A stretch of 64,000 nt of DNA from NCBI GenBank assembly GCA_020637555.1, contig JACKKF010000003.1, forward strand, positions 186,001 through 250,000. The letters are read 5' to 3'. The position numbers and the translations under genes are program-made. Shown piece by piece: positions 41,716 through 50,721 of this stretch (the first letter of the stretch is position 1; every line of letters starts with the position of its first letter). Below the pieces are notes generated by a model that did no database searches, was not told the DNA's origin, and worked only from the letters and a program-made list of their open reading frames with translations. This DNA is from Rhodobacter sp. (GTDB lineage: Bacteria; Pseudomonadota; Alphaproteobacteria; Rhodobacterales; Rhodobacteraceae).

Positions 41716-43190
41716 TGGACACGCTTCTTGTCGCCTTCGATCAGGTTGCCAGCCTGCCAGTGCTGGTCGCGCTGGTCGCGGGCAGTCTGCTGGGGATCAT
41801 CATCGGCGCCATTCCCGGCCTGGGGCCGGGGGTCGCCATCGCGATCCTGCTGCCCTTTACCTTTGGCCTGCCGCCGTTGATCGGCATCACCTTGCTGATG
41901 GGGATCTATGCGGGGGCCTGGTATGGCGGCGCGATCCCGGCGATCCTGATCAATACACCGGGCACCGGTGTCAGTGTCATGACCACCTATGACGGCTATC
42001 CCATGACGCAGGCGGGCCAGCCTCAGCGGGCGTTGTCGCTGGCCTATGCCTCGTCGTTCTTTGGCGGCACCTTCAGCGTGTTGGTGCTGATTTTCGCGGC
42101 CCCCTTGCTGGCCGCCCTGGCCCGGCAGATCGGATCGGCCGATCTGGCGATGGCGGCGGCGCTGGCGATGGTGCTGGTGGTGACGGCGCACCGCGGCGCG
42201 GAACTGCCGGCTGCGGCGATGCTGGGACTGGGGCTGTTCCTGTCCACGGTCGGCCTGGAAGGCGCCTATGGCACGCCGCGCTATACGTTCGGCACCACCT
42301 GGCTGCTGGCCGGGGTGCCGCTGATCGCGATCATCCTGGGCCTGTTCGCGATGAGCCAGGCCTTCCTGCTGATCGCCAGCGACGGGGGCCAGCGCGCGGC
42401 GGCGCCTGAAATGCGCGCCGGTCTGTTCAGCGGCTTTGTCGAGGTTCTGCGCTATCCGGGCACGCTGTTGCGGTCGGCCGGGTTCGGCGTCGGCATGGGG
42501 ATCCTGCCCGGGGTGGGCGAGTTCCTGGCGCAGTTCTTTGCCTATTCGACCGCGCGCAGCGCCTCCAGGACGCCCGAGTTGTTCGGCAAGGGCGCGCCCG
42601 AGGGGATCATCGCTTCGGAGACATCGAACAACGCGGTGCCGGCCGCCGCGCTGGTGCCTCTCCTGGCCCTGGGGATCCCGGGCGAGGTGCTGACCGCGAT
42701 GATGCTGGCGGTGTTCACGGTGCACAACGTGGACCCCGGTCCGTCGCTGTTCGCGGAACACGGGGATTTCGTGGCGGGCCTCTATCTGTCGCTGTTCCTG
42801 ATGAACTTTGTCATCGTGGCCATTCTGCTGGTCGGAACGCGCTGGATCGCCCTGGTGACGCGGCTGGATGACCGGATGCTGGGAATCGCGGTGCTGTGTT
42901 TTGCCATGGCGGGCACCTATTCGGCGAACTACCGGATCACCGATTGCGTGCTGGCGGTGGGCTTTGGTCTGCTGGGATTCGCGCTCAGACGGGCACGGGT
43001 GCCCATGGTGCCGATCATCCTGGGCGTCGTCCTGGGCCCGATCCTCGAGGCGCGCACCCGGCAGGCGCTGGGCACGGCGGGCGGGGACCTGACGATCTTC
43101 GTCACCCGGCCGATCAGCGCGATCCTGCTTGCGGTGATGCTGGCGCTCATTCTCAACAGTCTGTTCGGCCGACTGCGGGCGCGGCGCTGA
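41715..43190 (+). CDS. TctA-type large membrane component
   Basis: 491-residue membrane permease with about 12 helices. The conserved N-terminal glycine-rich region is present (GAIPGLGPGVAIAILLPFTFGLPP and GIYAGAWYGGAIPAILINTPGT), as is GVGEFLAQFFAY with the NNAVPAAALVPLLALGIPG segment. TctA forms the translocation path. Coupled with TctB (overlap) and the sulfatase (overlap TGATG), hence one operon with cargo-related enzyme. Confidence 0.93.
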   Translation: MDTLLVAFDQVASLPVLVALVAGSLLGIIIGAIPGLGPGVAIAILLPFTFGLPPLIGITLLMGIYAGAWYGGAIPAILINTPGTGVSVMTTYDGYPMTQAGQPQRALSLAYASSFFGGTFSVLVLIFAAPLLAALARQIGSADLAMAAALAMVLVVTAHRGAELPAAAMLGLGLFLSTVGLEGAYGTPRYTFGTTWLLAGVPLIAIILGLFAMSQAFLLIASDGGQRAAAPEMRAGLFSGFVEVLRYPGTLLRSAGFGVGMGILPGVGEFLAQFFAYSTARSASRTPELFGKGAPEGIIASETSNNAVPAAALVPLLALGIPGEVLTAMMLAVFTVHNVDPGPSLFAEHGDFVAGLYLSLFLMNFVIVAILLVGTRWIALVTRLDDRMLGIAVLCFAMAGTYSANYRITDCVLAVGFGLLGFALRRARVPMVPIILGVVLGPILEARTRQALGTAGGDLTIFVTRPISAILLAVMLALILNSLFGRLRARR

Positions 43191-44725
43191 TGGTGAATTT
43201 TCTCGTCATCGTCACCGACCAGCACCGCGCGGACTATCTGGGATGCGCGGGCCATCCGGTTCTGCGCACCCCCAACATCGACCGGATCGCCGCCCGGGGC
43301 ACGATGTTCGACCGGTTTCATGTGGCGAATCCGGTCTGCATGCCCAATCGCGCGGCGATCCTGACGGGGCGGCACAGTTCGGTTTCCGGCGTCCGTCACA
43401 ACGGGATTCCCCTGCCGCTCGAGGTGAACACCCTGGCCGATTGCCTGCGGGCGGCCGGGTTCGACACCGCCCTGATCGGCAAGGCGCATCTGCAATGCAC
43501 GCTGGACGGCGCGCCCGAACTGGGCCCCAATCCCTGCGGCGACGGTCCGCTTGCGAATGCCCGCCGCCGCCCTGCCGGGAATTATGACCAGGAAAAGGAC
43601 GGGCCATGGGCAACCCGGGGCCGCGCGGCGATGGACCTGCCTTACTATGGCTTTGACCATGTCGACCTGACCACGGGCCACGGCGACGCGGCCGGGGCCG
43701 ACCACCTGCTTGCACAGCGCGCGGCGCTGGGCGATCCCGAAGCCCTGCGCGGGATCGAGAACCAGCTTCCGCACACCTATGTCTGCCCGCAGGCGGTGCG
43801 CACGGCGATCCCCGAGGATCAGCACTCGACCTTCTGGATCCGGGACCGGGCACTGGATTATCTGTCCGATCCCGCGCGGCGACAGGCACCGTTCCTGGCC
43901 TTTGTCAGCTTTCCCGATCCGCACCACCCGTTTTCGCCCCCGGGCCGTTACTGGGATCTCTACGATCCGGCCGACATGGTCCTTCCGGACAGTTTCGCGA
44001 CCCACGCACCCGATCCACCGCCGCCGCTGCGCTGGTTGCGCGAGAATGGCGAACCCGGAAAGGCCGCCTATGGCGCGGCGCTGGTCAATGAACGACAGGC
44101 GCGCGAGGCGATGGCGCTGACCTGCGGCATGATCGCGATGATCGACGATGCAGTGGGCGCACTGCTGGACCAGCTCGATGCCGCGGGGCTGGCCGAGGAT
44201 ACGGTGGTCGTCTTCACCTCGGATCACGGGGATTTCCTGGGCGATCACGGCCTGATCCTGAAAGGGCCGATGCACTATCAGTCGACCGTGCGCGTGCCGC
44301 TGATCTGGTCCGATCCCGCGCGGCCCGAAGCTGACCGCTCGGGGCGGCTGGGATCGGCGATCGACCTGGCGCCGACCATTCTGGCCCGCGCCGGGGTGGG
44401 GGGCTACTGGGGGATGCAGGGGAGCGACCTGTTCGCCGGCGCGGGGCCCGGCTCGGTCCTGATTGAGGATGACGGCAACCGCCTGTCCCTGGGCTTTGAC
44501 GCGCCGCCGCGCGTGCGCACCCTGATCACGGAACGCCACCGGCTGACGCTGTATCAGGATCAGGACTGGGCCGAACTGTATGATCTGATCGCCGACCCCG
44601 GCGAGATCACCAACCTGTGGGATGCACCCCAGGCGCAGGCGTTGAAGCCTGCGCTTCTGTTCGAACTGGCGCAGCAGATGAGCCGGGCCTGCGACCGCAG
44701 CCCCTGGCCCGATGCCTTGGCCTGA
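43190..44725 (+). CDS. Sulfatase
   Basis: 511-residue type I sulfatase-family hydrolase without a signal peptide. The formylglycine motif is CMPNR (residues 50-54, C-x-P-x-R), so Cys50 is the residue converted to formylglycine. Metal-binding acidic groups are VTDQHRADY (Asp10, with Gln11) and TSDHGDFLGDHG near residue 345. The start overlaps the tctA stop. Cytoplasmic location, as judged from the lack of a signal, implies that the sulfate ester would first be imported, perhaps by the adjacent Tct system. The exact ester is unknown. Confidence 0.9.
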   Translation: MVNFLVIVTDQHRADYLGCAGHPVLRTPNIDRIAARGTMFDRFHVANPVCMPNRAAILTGRHSSVSGVRHNGIPLPLEVNTLADCLRAAGFDTALIGKAHLQCTLDGAPELGPNPCGDGPLANARRRPAGNYDQEKDGPWATRGRAAMDLPYYGFDHVDLTTGHGDAAGADHLLAQRAALGDPEALRGIENQLPHTYVCPQAVRTAIPEDQHSTFWIRDRALDYLSDPARRQAPFLAFVSFPDPHHPFSPPGRYWDLYDPADMVLPDSFATHAPDPPPPLRWLRENGEPGKAAYGAALVNERQAREAMALTCGMIAMIDDAVGALLDQLDAAGLAEDTVVVFTSDHGDFLGDHGLILKGPMHYQSTVRVPLIWSDPARPEADRSGRLGSAIDLAPTILARAGVGGYWGMQGSDLFAGAGPGSVLIEDDGNRLSLGFDAPPRVRTLITERHRLTLYQDQDWAELYDLIADPGEITNLWDAPQAQALKPALLFELAQQMSRACDRSPWPDALA

Positions 44726-44742
44726 TACGCTTGCCAGATACT

Positions 44743-44763
44743 GGGGCCGGATACTGCGGCCCC
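44743..44763. terminator. Hairpin between convergent sulfatase and efp genes
   Basis: 7-bp stem GGGGCCG / CGGCCCC with a 7-base loop in the 47-base gap between two convergent genes. No T-run on either side, so its role as a two-way terminator is only suggested by position. Confidence 0.45.
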
Positions 44764-44772
44764 GCTGCGCGA

Positions 44773-45339
44773 TCAGTCCTTGGCGCGTTCGTAATAGGTG
44801 TTGTCGGCGGTGTTGATGACCACGCGCGTGCCGACGCCGATATGCGGCGGCACCATCACCCGCACGCCGATGTTGGTCATCGCCGGCTTGTAGCTGGACG
44901 ACGCGGTCTGGCCCTTCACCACCGGCTCGGTCTCGGTGATTTCGACAGTCACGCGGGCCGGCAGTTCCAGCGACAGCGGCACGCCTTCAAACGTCTGCAG
45001 ATAGACCCGCATGCCGGGTTCCAGGAACGGCGCGGCATCGCCCACGGTCTCGGGGCTGGCGGCGACCTGTTCGTAGTTCTCGGGGTTCATGAAATGGAAC
45101 CCTTCGCCATCCTCATAGAGGAAGTCCCACTCGCGTTCGTCCACGTCGGCCTTTTCGACCTGTTCGGTCGTTTTCCAGCGTTCGGTGTTCTTCACCCCGT
45201 CCACGATCCCGCGCATGTCGACCGAGGTCGTGGGCGTGCCCTTGCCGGGGTGGAAGTTTTCGGCTTTGAGAACGACATAGAGCTTGCCGTTCAGTTCGAC
45301 GACATTCCCCTTGCGGAGCGACGAGGCGATGACTTTCAC
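44773..45339 (-). CDS. efp: Elongation factor P
   Basis: 188-residue translation factor that relieves ribosome stalls at polyproline. The modified loop NFHPGKGTPTTSV places the target Lys at residue 33, so it is of the lysylated (EpmA) type. KGQTASSSYKPA and the C-terminal HIGVGTRVVINT are conserved. The start is GTG at 45339, with AAGGAAG upstream; upstream in-frame ATGs would add a non-family extension. It is divergent from epmA, the enzyme that would modify it. Confidence 0.96.
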   Translation of the reverse strand: MKVIASSLRKGNVVELNGKLYVVLKAENFHPGKGTPTTSVDMRGIVDGVKNTERWKTTEQVEKADVDEREWDFLYEDGEGFHFMNPENYEQVAASPETVGDAAPFLEPGMRVYLQTFEGVPLSLELPARVTVEITETEPVVKGQTASSSYKPAMTNIGVRVMVPPHIGVGTRVVINTADNTYYERAKD

Positions 45340-45452
45340 AGGGTCTTCCTTGGGACGGGCCCCGGGCTTGTGACAGCCGGCGGGGCGGATTATGCGATGG
45401 ATTGCCACGCCCCTAGCCCATTCCGCGACGGAATTCCAGAGAAAGCGCACCC

Positions 45453-46487
45453 ATGACCGACACCCCCTGGTGGAACCCCGGGCGCCACGCCGACCGCCGC
45501 CCCGTGCTGCTGGCCCGCAACCGGGCGCAGGCGGCGATCCGCGCGTTTCTGGCCGACCACGCCTTTGTCGAGGTCGATCCCGCCGCCCTGGCCCTGAGCC
45601 CGGGCAACGAGGCGCATCTGCACGGCTTTGCGACCGAGGCCATCGGCAATGATGGCGTGCCGCGCCGGATGTATCTGCACACCTCGCCCGAGTTCGCGAT
45701 GAAAAAGCTGCTGGCGGCGGGCGAGACGCGGATCGCGGCCTTTGCCCATGTCTGGCGCAACCGCGAACGCGGACCGCGCCACAGCCCCGAATTCACCATG
45801 CTGGAATGGTATCGTGTCGGCCAGGATTACGCCGTGCTGATGGACGACACCGCCGCGATGGCACGGCTGGCCTGCGTGGCGGCCGGTGCCGCTGTCCTGC
45901 GCTTCGGTGACATCGAATGCGATCCTTTCCAGCCCTATGACCGGGTGTCGGTCGCGCAGGCCTTTGCCCGGCACGCCGGCATCGACCTGCTGGCCACGAT
46001 CGGCGCCGACGGCCCGGATGCGGCCGCTCTTGCCGTCGCTGCCGGGGCGGTGGGGGTCCGCTGCGCGGCGGATGACACCTGGTCCGACATCTTCTCGCGC
46101 GTGCTGGTGGAACGGATCGAACCGCATCTGGGTCATGGTCGCCTGACCGTGCTGGACCGCTACCCCGCCGCCGAGGCCGCGCTGGCCCGCACCTGTGCCG
46201 ATGACCCGCGCGAGGCCGAGCGGTTCGAGATCTACGCCTGCGGCGTCGAACTGGCCAACGGATTTGGCGAACTGACCGACCCGTCGGAACAGCGTCGCCG
46301 GTTCGAAAGCGAGATGGACGAAAAGGCCCGCGTCCATGGCGAACGCTATCCGCTGGACGAGGATTTTCTTGCCGCGCTGGCGCTGATGCCGCCGGCGTCG
46401 GGGATCGCGCTGGGCTTCGACCGGCTGGTCATGCTGGCCAATGCGGTGCCCCGCATCGACGATGTCCTGTGGACGCCGGTGCCCTGA
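45453..46487 (+). CDS. epmA: EF-P lysine aminoacylase (GenX/PoxA)
   Basis: 344-residue class II aminoacyl-tRNA synthetase paralogue that attaches (R)-beta-lysine to the EF-P lysine. Motif 2 region HVWRNRERGPRHSPEFTMLEWY and motif 3 GIALGFDRLVML are complete; the anticodon-binding domain of LysRS is absent as expected. Closest relative by layout is LysS core plus nothing else. It is divergent from efp by 113 bases, a usual pairing. EpmB, the lysine 2,3-aminomutase that makes beta-lysine, is not in this window. Confidence 0.94.
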   Translation: MTDTPWWNPGRHADRRPVLLARNRAQAAIRAFLADHAFVEVDPAALALSPGNEAHLHGFATEAIGNDGVPRRMYLHTSPEFAMKKLLAAGETRIAAFAHVWRNRERGPRHSPEFTMLEWYRVGQDYAVLMDDTAAMARLACVAAGAAVLRFGDIECDPFQPYDRVSVAQAFARHAGIDLLATIGADGPDAAALAVAAGAVGVRCAADDTWSDIFSRVLVERIEPHLGHGRLTVLDRYPAAEAALARTCADDPREAERFEIYACGVELANGFGELTDPSEQRRRFESEMDEKARVHGERYPLDEDFLAALALMPPASGIALGFDRLVMLANAVPRIDDVLWTPVP

Positions 46488-46526
46488 CACCCGCGGCAAA
46501 AGGGCGGTCCCGGGCCGCGGCACCGT

Positions 46527-47063
46527 TCAGTCGGGATGCATGTCGCGCGGCGTGCATCCGGCGTCCAGCGTCACGGCCAGCCAGTTCACGTCGATCGACA
46601 GCCCCTGTTCTGCCAGCCAGGCGGACTGAAGCCGGTAAGCCGCCGGTTCCTGCGCCGCCGCGCAATACCAGGGATGCGGGGCCTGCCGGTGATGCACGAG
46701 TTCGTGCAACAGCACGCTGACATGGTCGGCGTTTCGGGGGTCCCAGGGGCGCACCAGCAGGATTTCCGCCTGCTGCGGATCATAAAGCCCGCGCAGCGCG
46801 CCGCGCTGGAAGCGGGGCGGCGCCCCCTGGTGCGCCGCGGCTTGCCATGGGCTGACGAACCGGACCTGTGGCGGAGCAGGGCGGCGCGGCCAGTCCACGC
46901 GGGCGTCAAGCCAGCCATTCAGCGCGGCCAGAAGCGATGACATTCCGGTGGCCTGCGACCAATCCGTTCGCAGGGTGCCGGAGCTGGTTCCACCGAACGA
47001 CAGGGCAGGGCACAGGACAACAAGGGCCGTGGCCAACGCCACAACGCGAGGGGAGCGGGACAT
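46527..47063 (-). CDS. Secreted protein with HExxH metal-protease motif
   Basis: 178-residue exported protein. A signal peptide is present (MSRSPRVVALATALVVLCPALSFG). The motif HELVHH at 120-125 fits a zincin HExxH centre, preceded by the DPQQAEILLVRP strand. Four cysteines, including CAAAQEP and DAGCTP, may form disulfides. It resembles a family annotated as DUF6647 in my memory, but I am not certain. A zinc-dependent peptidase role is an inference. It is divergent from the LysR gene. Confidence 0.7.
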   Translation of the reverse strand: MSRSPRVVALATALVVLCPALSFGGTSSGTLRTDWSQATGMSSLLAALNGWLDARVDWPRRPAPPQVRFVSPWQAAAHQGAPPRFQRGALRGLYDPQQAEILLVRPWDPRNADHVSVLLHELVHHRQAPHPWYCAAAQEPAAYRLQSAWLAEQGLSIDVNWLAVTLDAGCTPRDMHPD

Positions 47064-47175
47064 GGGGCTCTCCGGTGTCGGATTTTGAGATCGGGTGATC
47101 GGATGTTACAATCGCCGCAGGTCGGAACCGAATGATCGTTTTTCAGTCCGACATGAGCCTGATTCAGGTGGGACG

Positions 47176-48087
47176 ATGGGACGCAAGCTACCCCCTTTCG
47201 CCGCCGTGCGTGCCTTTGAGGCCACCGCCCGTCACCTTTCGGTCAAGGCGGCGGCCGAGGAACTCTGCCTGACGCCCTCGGCCATCAGTCACCAGATCAG
47301 GGCCCTCGAGGGGTTTCTCGACACGCAGTTGATCGATCGCGCGGGGAACCGCATCGCGCTGACCCTGACGGGCGAAAACTATGCCGGGAAGCTCTCGCAC
47401 CTGCTGGACGCGTTTCACCAGGACACCGAATCCGCGCGCGAGGCGCCGCGCACGCTGCGGGTTCTCTCGACCCCGGGCTTCGCCGCGCGTTGGCTTGTGC
47501 CGCGCCTGGCCCGGTTCGACCATGCGCGCGACCTTCGCCTGCGGGTGTCGAATGGCGCGCCCTCGCTGGATTTTGCGACGAACGATGCGGATGTGGTGAT
47601 CCAGTGGTCCGACAGACCGGGGCCGGATCTGGTGGTGGACCCGCTGATGGCCTCGGCGCGCTACCCGGTGATTTCGCCCGCCCTGCGCGCGCGGTGGAAG
47701 ATCCGCAGGCCCCAGGACCTGCGGCGGCTCACCCTGTTCTACGACGAGACCGACGATGCCTGGCCCGACTGGTTCGCAGCCGCGGGGCTTGCCGGGACAG
47801 ACCTGCCGCCGGGGCCGACCTTTCCCAATTGCGAACTGTCCACCACCATGGCCGAACAGGGGCAGGGCGTGGCGCTCGCCTATGACGCGGTGGTGCGCGA
47901 CACGGTCGCGGCGGGCCGCTTGCAGCGCCTCTTTGACGTGACGACGCCGGCACGGGCGATCTATGCGATTGCCTGCCCCCGGTCGCGCGCCGAGGACCCG
48001 GCCATCGCGGCCTTTCGCCAGTGGCTGCAAGCCGAGGCCGCGGCCGAGGGGGTTCTGCCCGCGCATCCCTCGCAGGCCGCCGAGTGA
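47176..48087 (+). CDS. LysR-family regulator (GcvA-like)
   Basis: 303-residue transcription factor. The winged HTH covers LPPFAAVRAFEATARHLSVKAAAEELCLTPSAISHQIRALE (residues 5-45), followed by a substrate-binding-type effector domain. The start of HTH (LPPFAAVRAFEA) matches the GcvA subgroup. The ATG at 47176 is chosen since it puts the HTH at the N-terminus. It is divergent from the HExxH gene, 112 bases apart, but the target is unknown. Confidence 0.9.
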   Translation: MGRKLPPFAAVRAFEATARHLSVKAAAEELCLTPSAISHQIRALEGFLDTQLIDRAGNRIALTLTGENYAGKLSHLLDAFHQDTESAREAPRTLRVLSTPGFAARWLVPRLARFDHARDLRLRVSNGAPSLDFATNDADVVIQWSDRPGPDLVVDPLMASARYPVISPALRARWKIRRPQDLRRLTLFYDETDDAWPDWFAAAGLAGTDLPPGPTFPNCELSTTMAEQGQGVALAYDAVVRDTVAAGRLQRLFDVTTPARAIYAIACPRSRAEDPAIAAFRQWLQAEAAAEGVLPAHPSQAAE

Positions 48088-48304
48088 CCGGCCCGGCAAC
48101 GCCGCTTGACCGGGGGCCCAGGGCGACGGGCGGCGTCGCGGCGCAAACCGGCGCGCGCGAATGGGTCGGCCCGCTGATTGGCCCGCTGATCGGCTTGCGG
48201 CGGGCTTGAAGGCGCGGCAGATCGGGGCTAGGCGAGGGGGCGTGGACCGCGGCGGCCCTGCACGGCAGCCCGTCCGATCCGTTCCTTGCGGCAGAGTTTC
48301 CCCT

Positions 48305-48781
48305 GTGACGATATGGCGCCTGTTTCCCCCCTTCACCCGTGACCGCAGGCCCGGCGATGGCCGCGAGGTCGTGGCGGAGCACCGTCCCTTGTCCGCCGGG
48401 ATCGAGGCGCGCGATCCGCCGGCCAACTACGGCGCCCCGCTTGCCCCGCTGCCCGACGCGCTGTGTCATTTCACACCGGATCATCTGCTGCTTGACCTGC
48501 CGTTTGGCGGCACGATCGGTTTCTTTCAGGCCAACCGGGTCTCACGGCAATTCATGGTGGCGGGGTTTTGCGATCTGCGGGTCGACCTGAACGGCGTGCC
48601 TCTGGGTCTGCGCTATGCGGATATCGGGGCCCGGCTTGGTCGGGTGCCCCATCCCGACTGGGTTGACGGCTATACCGACGGTCTGGTGCGCGACAGCGAT
48701 CTCGTTCTGTGGACCTTCTGGGGCTACAGGCTCACGCTGTCGCACGGGTTCGAGGCGCGCGCTCTCGACTTTGCACGCTGA
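48305..48781 (+). CDS. Hypothetical protein
   Basis: 158-residue protein with no recognised domain and no signal peptide. Its C-terminal part (DLNGVPLGLRYADIGARLG, then VRDSDLVLWTFWGYRLTLS) has the feel of a short beta-rich module with an LG-x-P step and a WxxYxL step. I chose the GTG at 48305 because no ATG precedes this frame close to the start; the ribosome site is weak, so the start is uncertain. It lies 20 bases before another unknown gene on the same strand, probably co-transcribed. Confidence 0.55.
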   Translation: MTIWRLFPPFTRDRRPGDGREVVAEHRPLSAGIEARDPPANYGAPLAPLPDALCHFTPDHLLLDLPFGGTIGFFQANRVSRQFMVAGFCDLRVDLNGVPLGLRYADIGARLGRVPHPDWVDGYTDGLVRDSDLVLWTFWGYRLTLSHGFEARALDFAR

Positions 48782-48801
48782 TCCGTCCCGAGAGAGACAC
48801 G

Positions 48802-49965
48802 ATGACCCTGCCGCCCTTCCTCAAGGCCCTGTTTCGCGGCCAGTCCGCCGCCGGACAGGCCCCGCTGCCCGAGACCACCGGCACGGCGCCGGACGGGCAC
48901 GTTTCGGGGCCGCTTGCCGCGTTTCGCGACTGTGTGGCGGACCCGCGGCACCGGGCCGCAGTCGCGCGCATTCTGGACGCTGTGGAAAGCCCGCTGTTCC
49001 TGACATTTCCCGACCATCCGGCGGTGCCCGACCAGATCGTCCCCGTGACCGATCTGGCGCGGGCGGTGGCGCTGATGGTGTCGCACGAGGGACTGGACCG
49101 CGCGGAATTCGCCTATTTCCCCGGTCTCCTGCCCGAACTCTATCAAAGCCGCCTCTATCAGCTGGACATCGAGGCGCAGCATGCGGCGATCACCCGTCAG
49201 AGCGCCCTCATGGACAGGCTGGGATCGGCCCTGTTTTCGGTGATCCGCGCAAGGCTCGGGCCGCTGGATGGCCTGTGGACGCCCTGCGGTTCGGCCGGCG
49301 ACATTCTGTCCAACGAAGTCCATGCCATGGTGATGGAACTTGTCAAACTGTCGGCGATCGCGCCGTTGACCGAGGTTCCCGTCGCCCTGGCGATGCTGGA
49401 AACCCTCGAGGCCGGGGCGATGCCCTGCGGCTATCTGGGGATAGACGAACCCTATGCCGACCCCCGGGGCAGGCTGTGTTTCTGGACGGGACCGACGGCG
49501 GGGGCATCCCCGCGCGCCCCGGCGTCGATCGACCTGGACTCCCTCCTGGGGCTGTCTGCGCAAGAGGTCCTTGTGGCGCTCGGACCTCAATTTGCGGATC
49601 TGGGCATCGAGACCGTCGGCCCGCGTGTTTTCGTGACCTCGAAAACCGGCGGCTTCTTCCTGTCCAGCGATCCCGAGGGGGGCGCGATGCGCGCCTACAA
49701 GGTGTTTCTGCGCGCCAACGACGAGTTCGCCGCCGCGCAAGGGCCGCTGTCCGAACGGCTTGCGGGGCTGACAACCCTGGCCGATTGTGCGGCGCGGTTT
49801 GGCCCGCCCGAAAAACCCGTTCCGTCGATCCGCATTCCGGGCCGCCCGGCAACCTTGCCCGGTCTGCTGTTTCGGCATGGCCCGATGCGGATTTCGGCCC
49901 TCAGCGCGGATGGCGCGCGGCTGGACGAGGTGTCCGTTCACCGAGGGGACGACATGCCGGCATGA
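48802..49965 (+). CDS. Hypothetical protein
   Basis: 387-residue soluble protein, no recognised domain. The N-terminal part is mostly helical; the last 60 residues read like a compact beta-strand module ending ISALSADGARLDEVSVHRG, with a FGPP turn. AGAGAGAC at 48790-48797 is a fair ribosome site for the ATG at 48802. The pair with the preceding gene suggests a two-gene unit; no neighbour gives a hint about function. Confidence 0.7.
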   Translation: MTLPPFLKALFRGQSAAGQAPLPETTGTAPDGHVSGPLAAFRDCVADPRHRAAVARILDAVESPLFLTFPDHPAVPDQIVPVTDLARAVALMVSHEGLDRAEFAYFPGLLPELYQSRLYQLDIEAQHAAITRQSALMDRLGSALFSVIRARLGPLDGLWTPCGSAGDILSNEVHAMVMELVKLSAIAPLTEVPVALAMLETLEAGAMPCGYLGIDEPYADPRGRLCFWTGPTAGASPRAPASIDLDSLLGLSAQEVLVALGPQFADLGIETVGPRVFVTSKTGGFFLSSDPEGGAMRAYKVFLRANDEFAAAQGPLSERLAGLTTLADCAARFGPPEKPVPSIRIPGRPATLPGLLFRHGPMRISALSADGARLDEVSVHRGDDMPA

Positions 49966-50223
49966 GTCCGGCGTGGTCCAGGCGCGCGCGCTCAGGTCTC
50001 GGGCAGCGCGGGCCGTGATGCGACCTTGCGCGGTGGTCTCGCGCCTGTCCCGAGGGCCCGCGCGTGGCCGCGTGATCGCCGCAATTGTTCATGAAACAGC
50101 CCGGGATTCGCCCCAATCGGCGCGCATCCTGCTGGTCGAATCGTGTCCTGCCGTCTGGCGCCAATCCCTGGGGCGGACGGCGGCAGGGGCACCCGCGTCC
50201 ATGTTCTGATTTACGAGGTAACC

Positions 50224-50721
50224 ATGCGTTTCAATCCCCGGCTTCCCCCCGCAACCAAGGCTTTGGGCCTGCGCGACTTCTGGACCGACCAGGACGGCGC
50301 GGTCACCGTGGACTGGGTCGTCCTGTCGGCGGCCGTGGTCGGGTTGGGCATTGCCAGCATCGCGGCGGTGCGCAGCGGCGTTGCGGATCTGGGCGGCGAA
50401 ATCGCGTCGTCGCTGTCGGGCGCCACCGTGGCCGCGCTGGGCGAACTGGGCGATGCCGCGGCCGCAGCCTGGAGCTATACGCCCTTGAACGATTCGAAAT
50501 GGTCGGTCCGGTTGACCGATATGCGCGCGACCATGGCTGGCGCCACCACGAGCGATTACACGGCGGCGTTCGACAATCTGTTGCAGATGACCGTCGACAT
50601 GGGCGGCGCGCCGGGCACGGTGGATTACGGATTGCGCGACGAATATGCGGCCATCCAGATCGTGATGGAAGAAAACGGCATCACCCTGCCGGACGGATAC
50701 CCGGACATGCGCAGCTTCTGA
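50224..50721 (+). CDS. Flp-like type IVb pilin (orphan)
   Basis: 165-residue protein. GAVTVDWVVLSAAVVGLGIA (residues 25-44) is the Flp/TadG-type pilin core: a Gly before a hydrophobic stretch with Asp at position +5, as in prepilin-peptidase substrates. A 24-residue leader precedes it. The C-terminal 110 residues are much longer than in true Flp pilins (about 60 residues), so it may be a pseudopilin or a secreted pilin-like protein. No tad, cpa or prepilin-peptidase gene is nearby. A close paralogue follows about 340 bases later. Confidence 0.75.
   Translation: MRFNPRLPPATKALGLRDFWTDQDGAVTVDWVVLSAAVVGLGIASIAAVRSGVADLGGEIASSLSGATVAALGELGDAAAAAWSYTPLNDSKWSVRLTDMRATMAGATTSDYTAAFDNLLQMTVDMGGAPGTVDYGLRDEYAAIQIVMEENGITLPDGYPDMRSF

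Noticed and set aside
44773..45450. EF-P starting further upstream at 45450
   Set aside because: The extra 37 residues are not part of any EF-P, and the GTG at 45339 has a good ribosome site and fits the family start.
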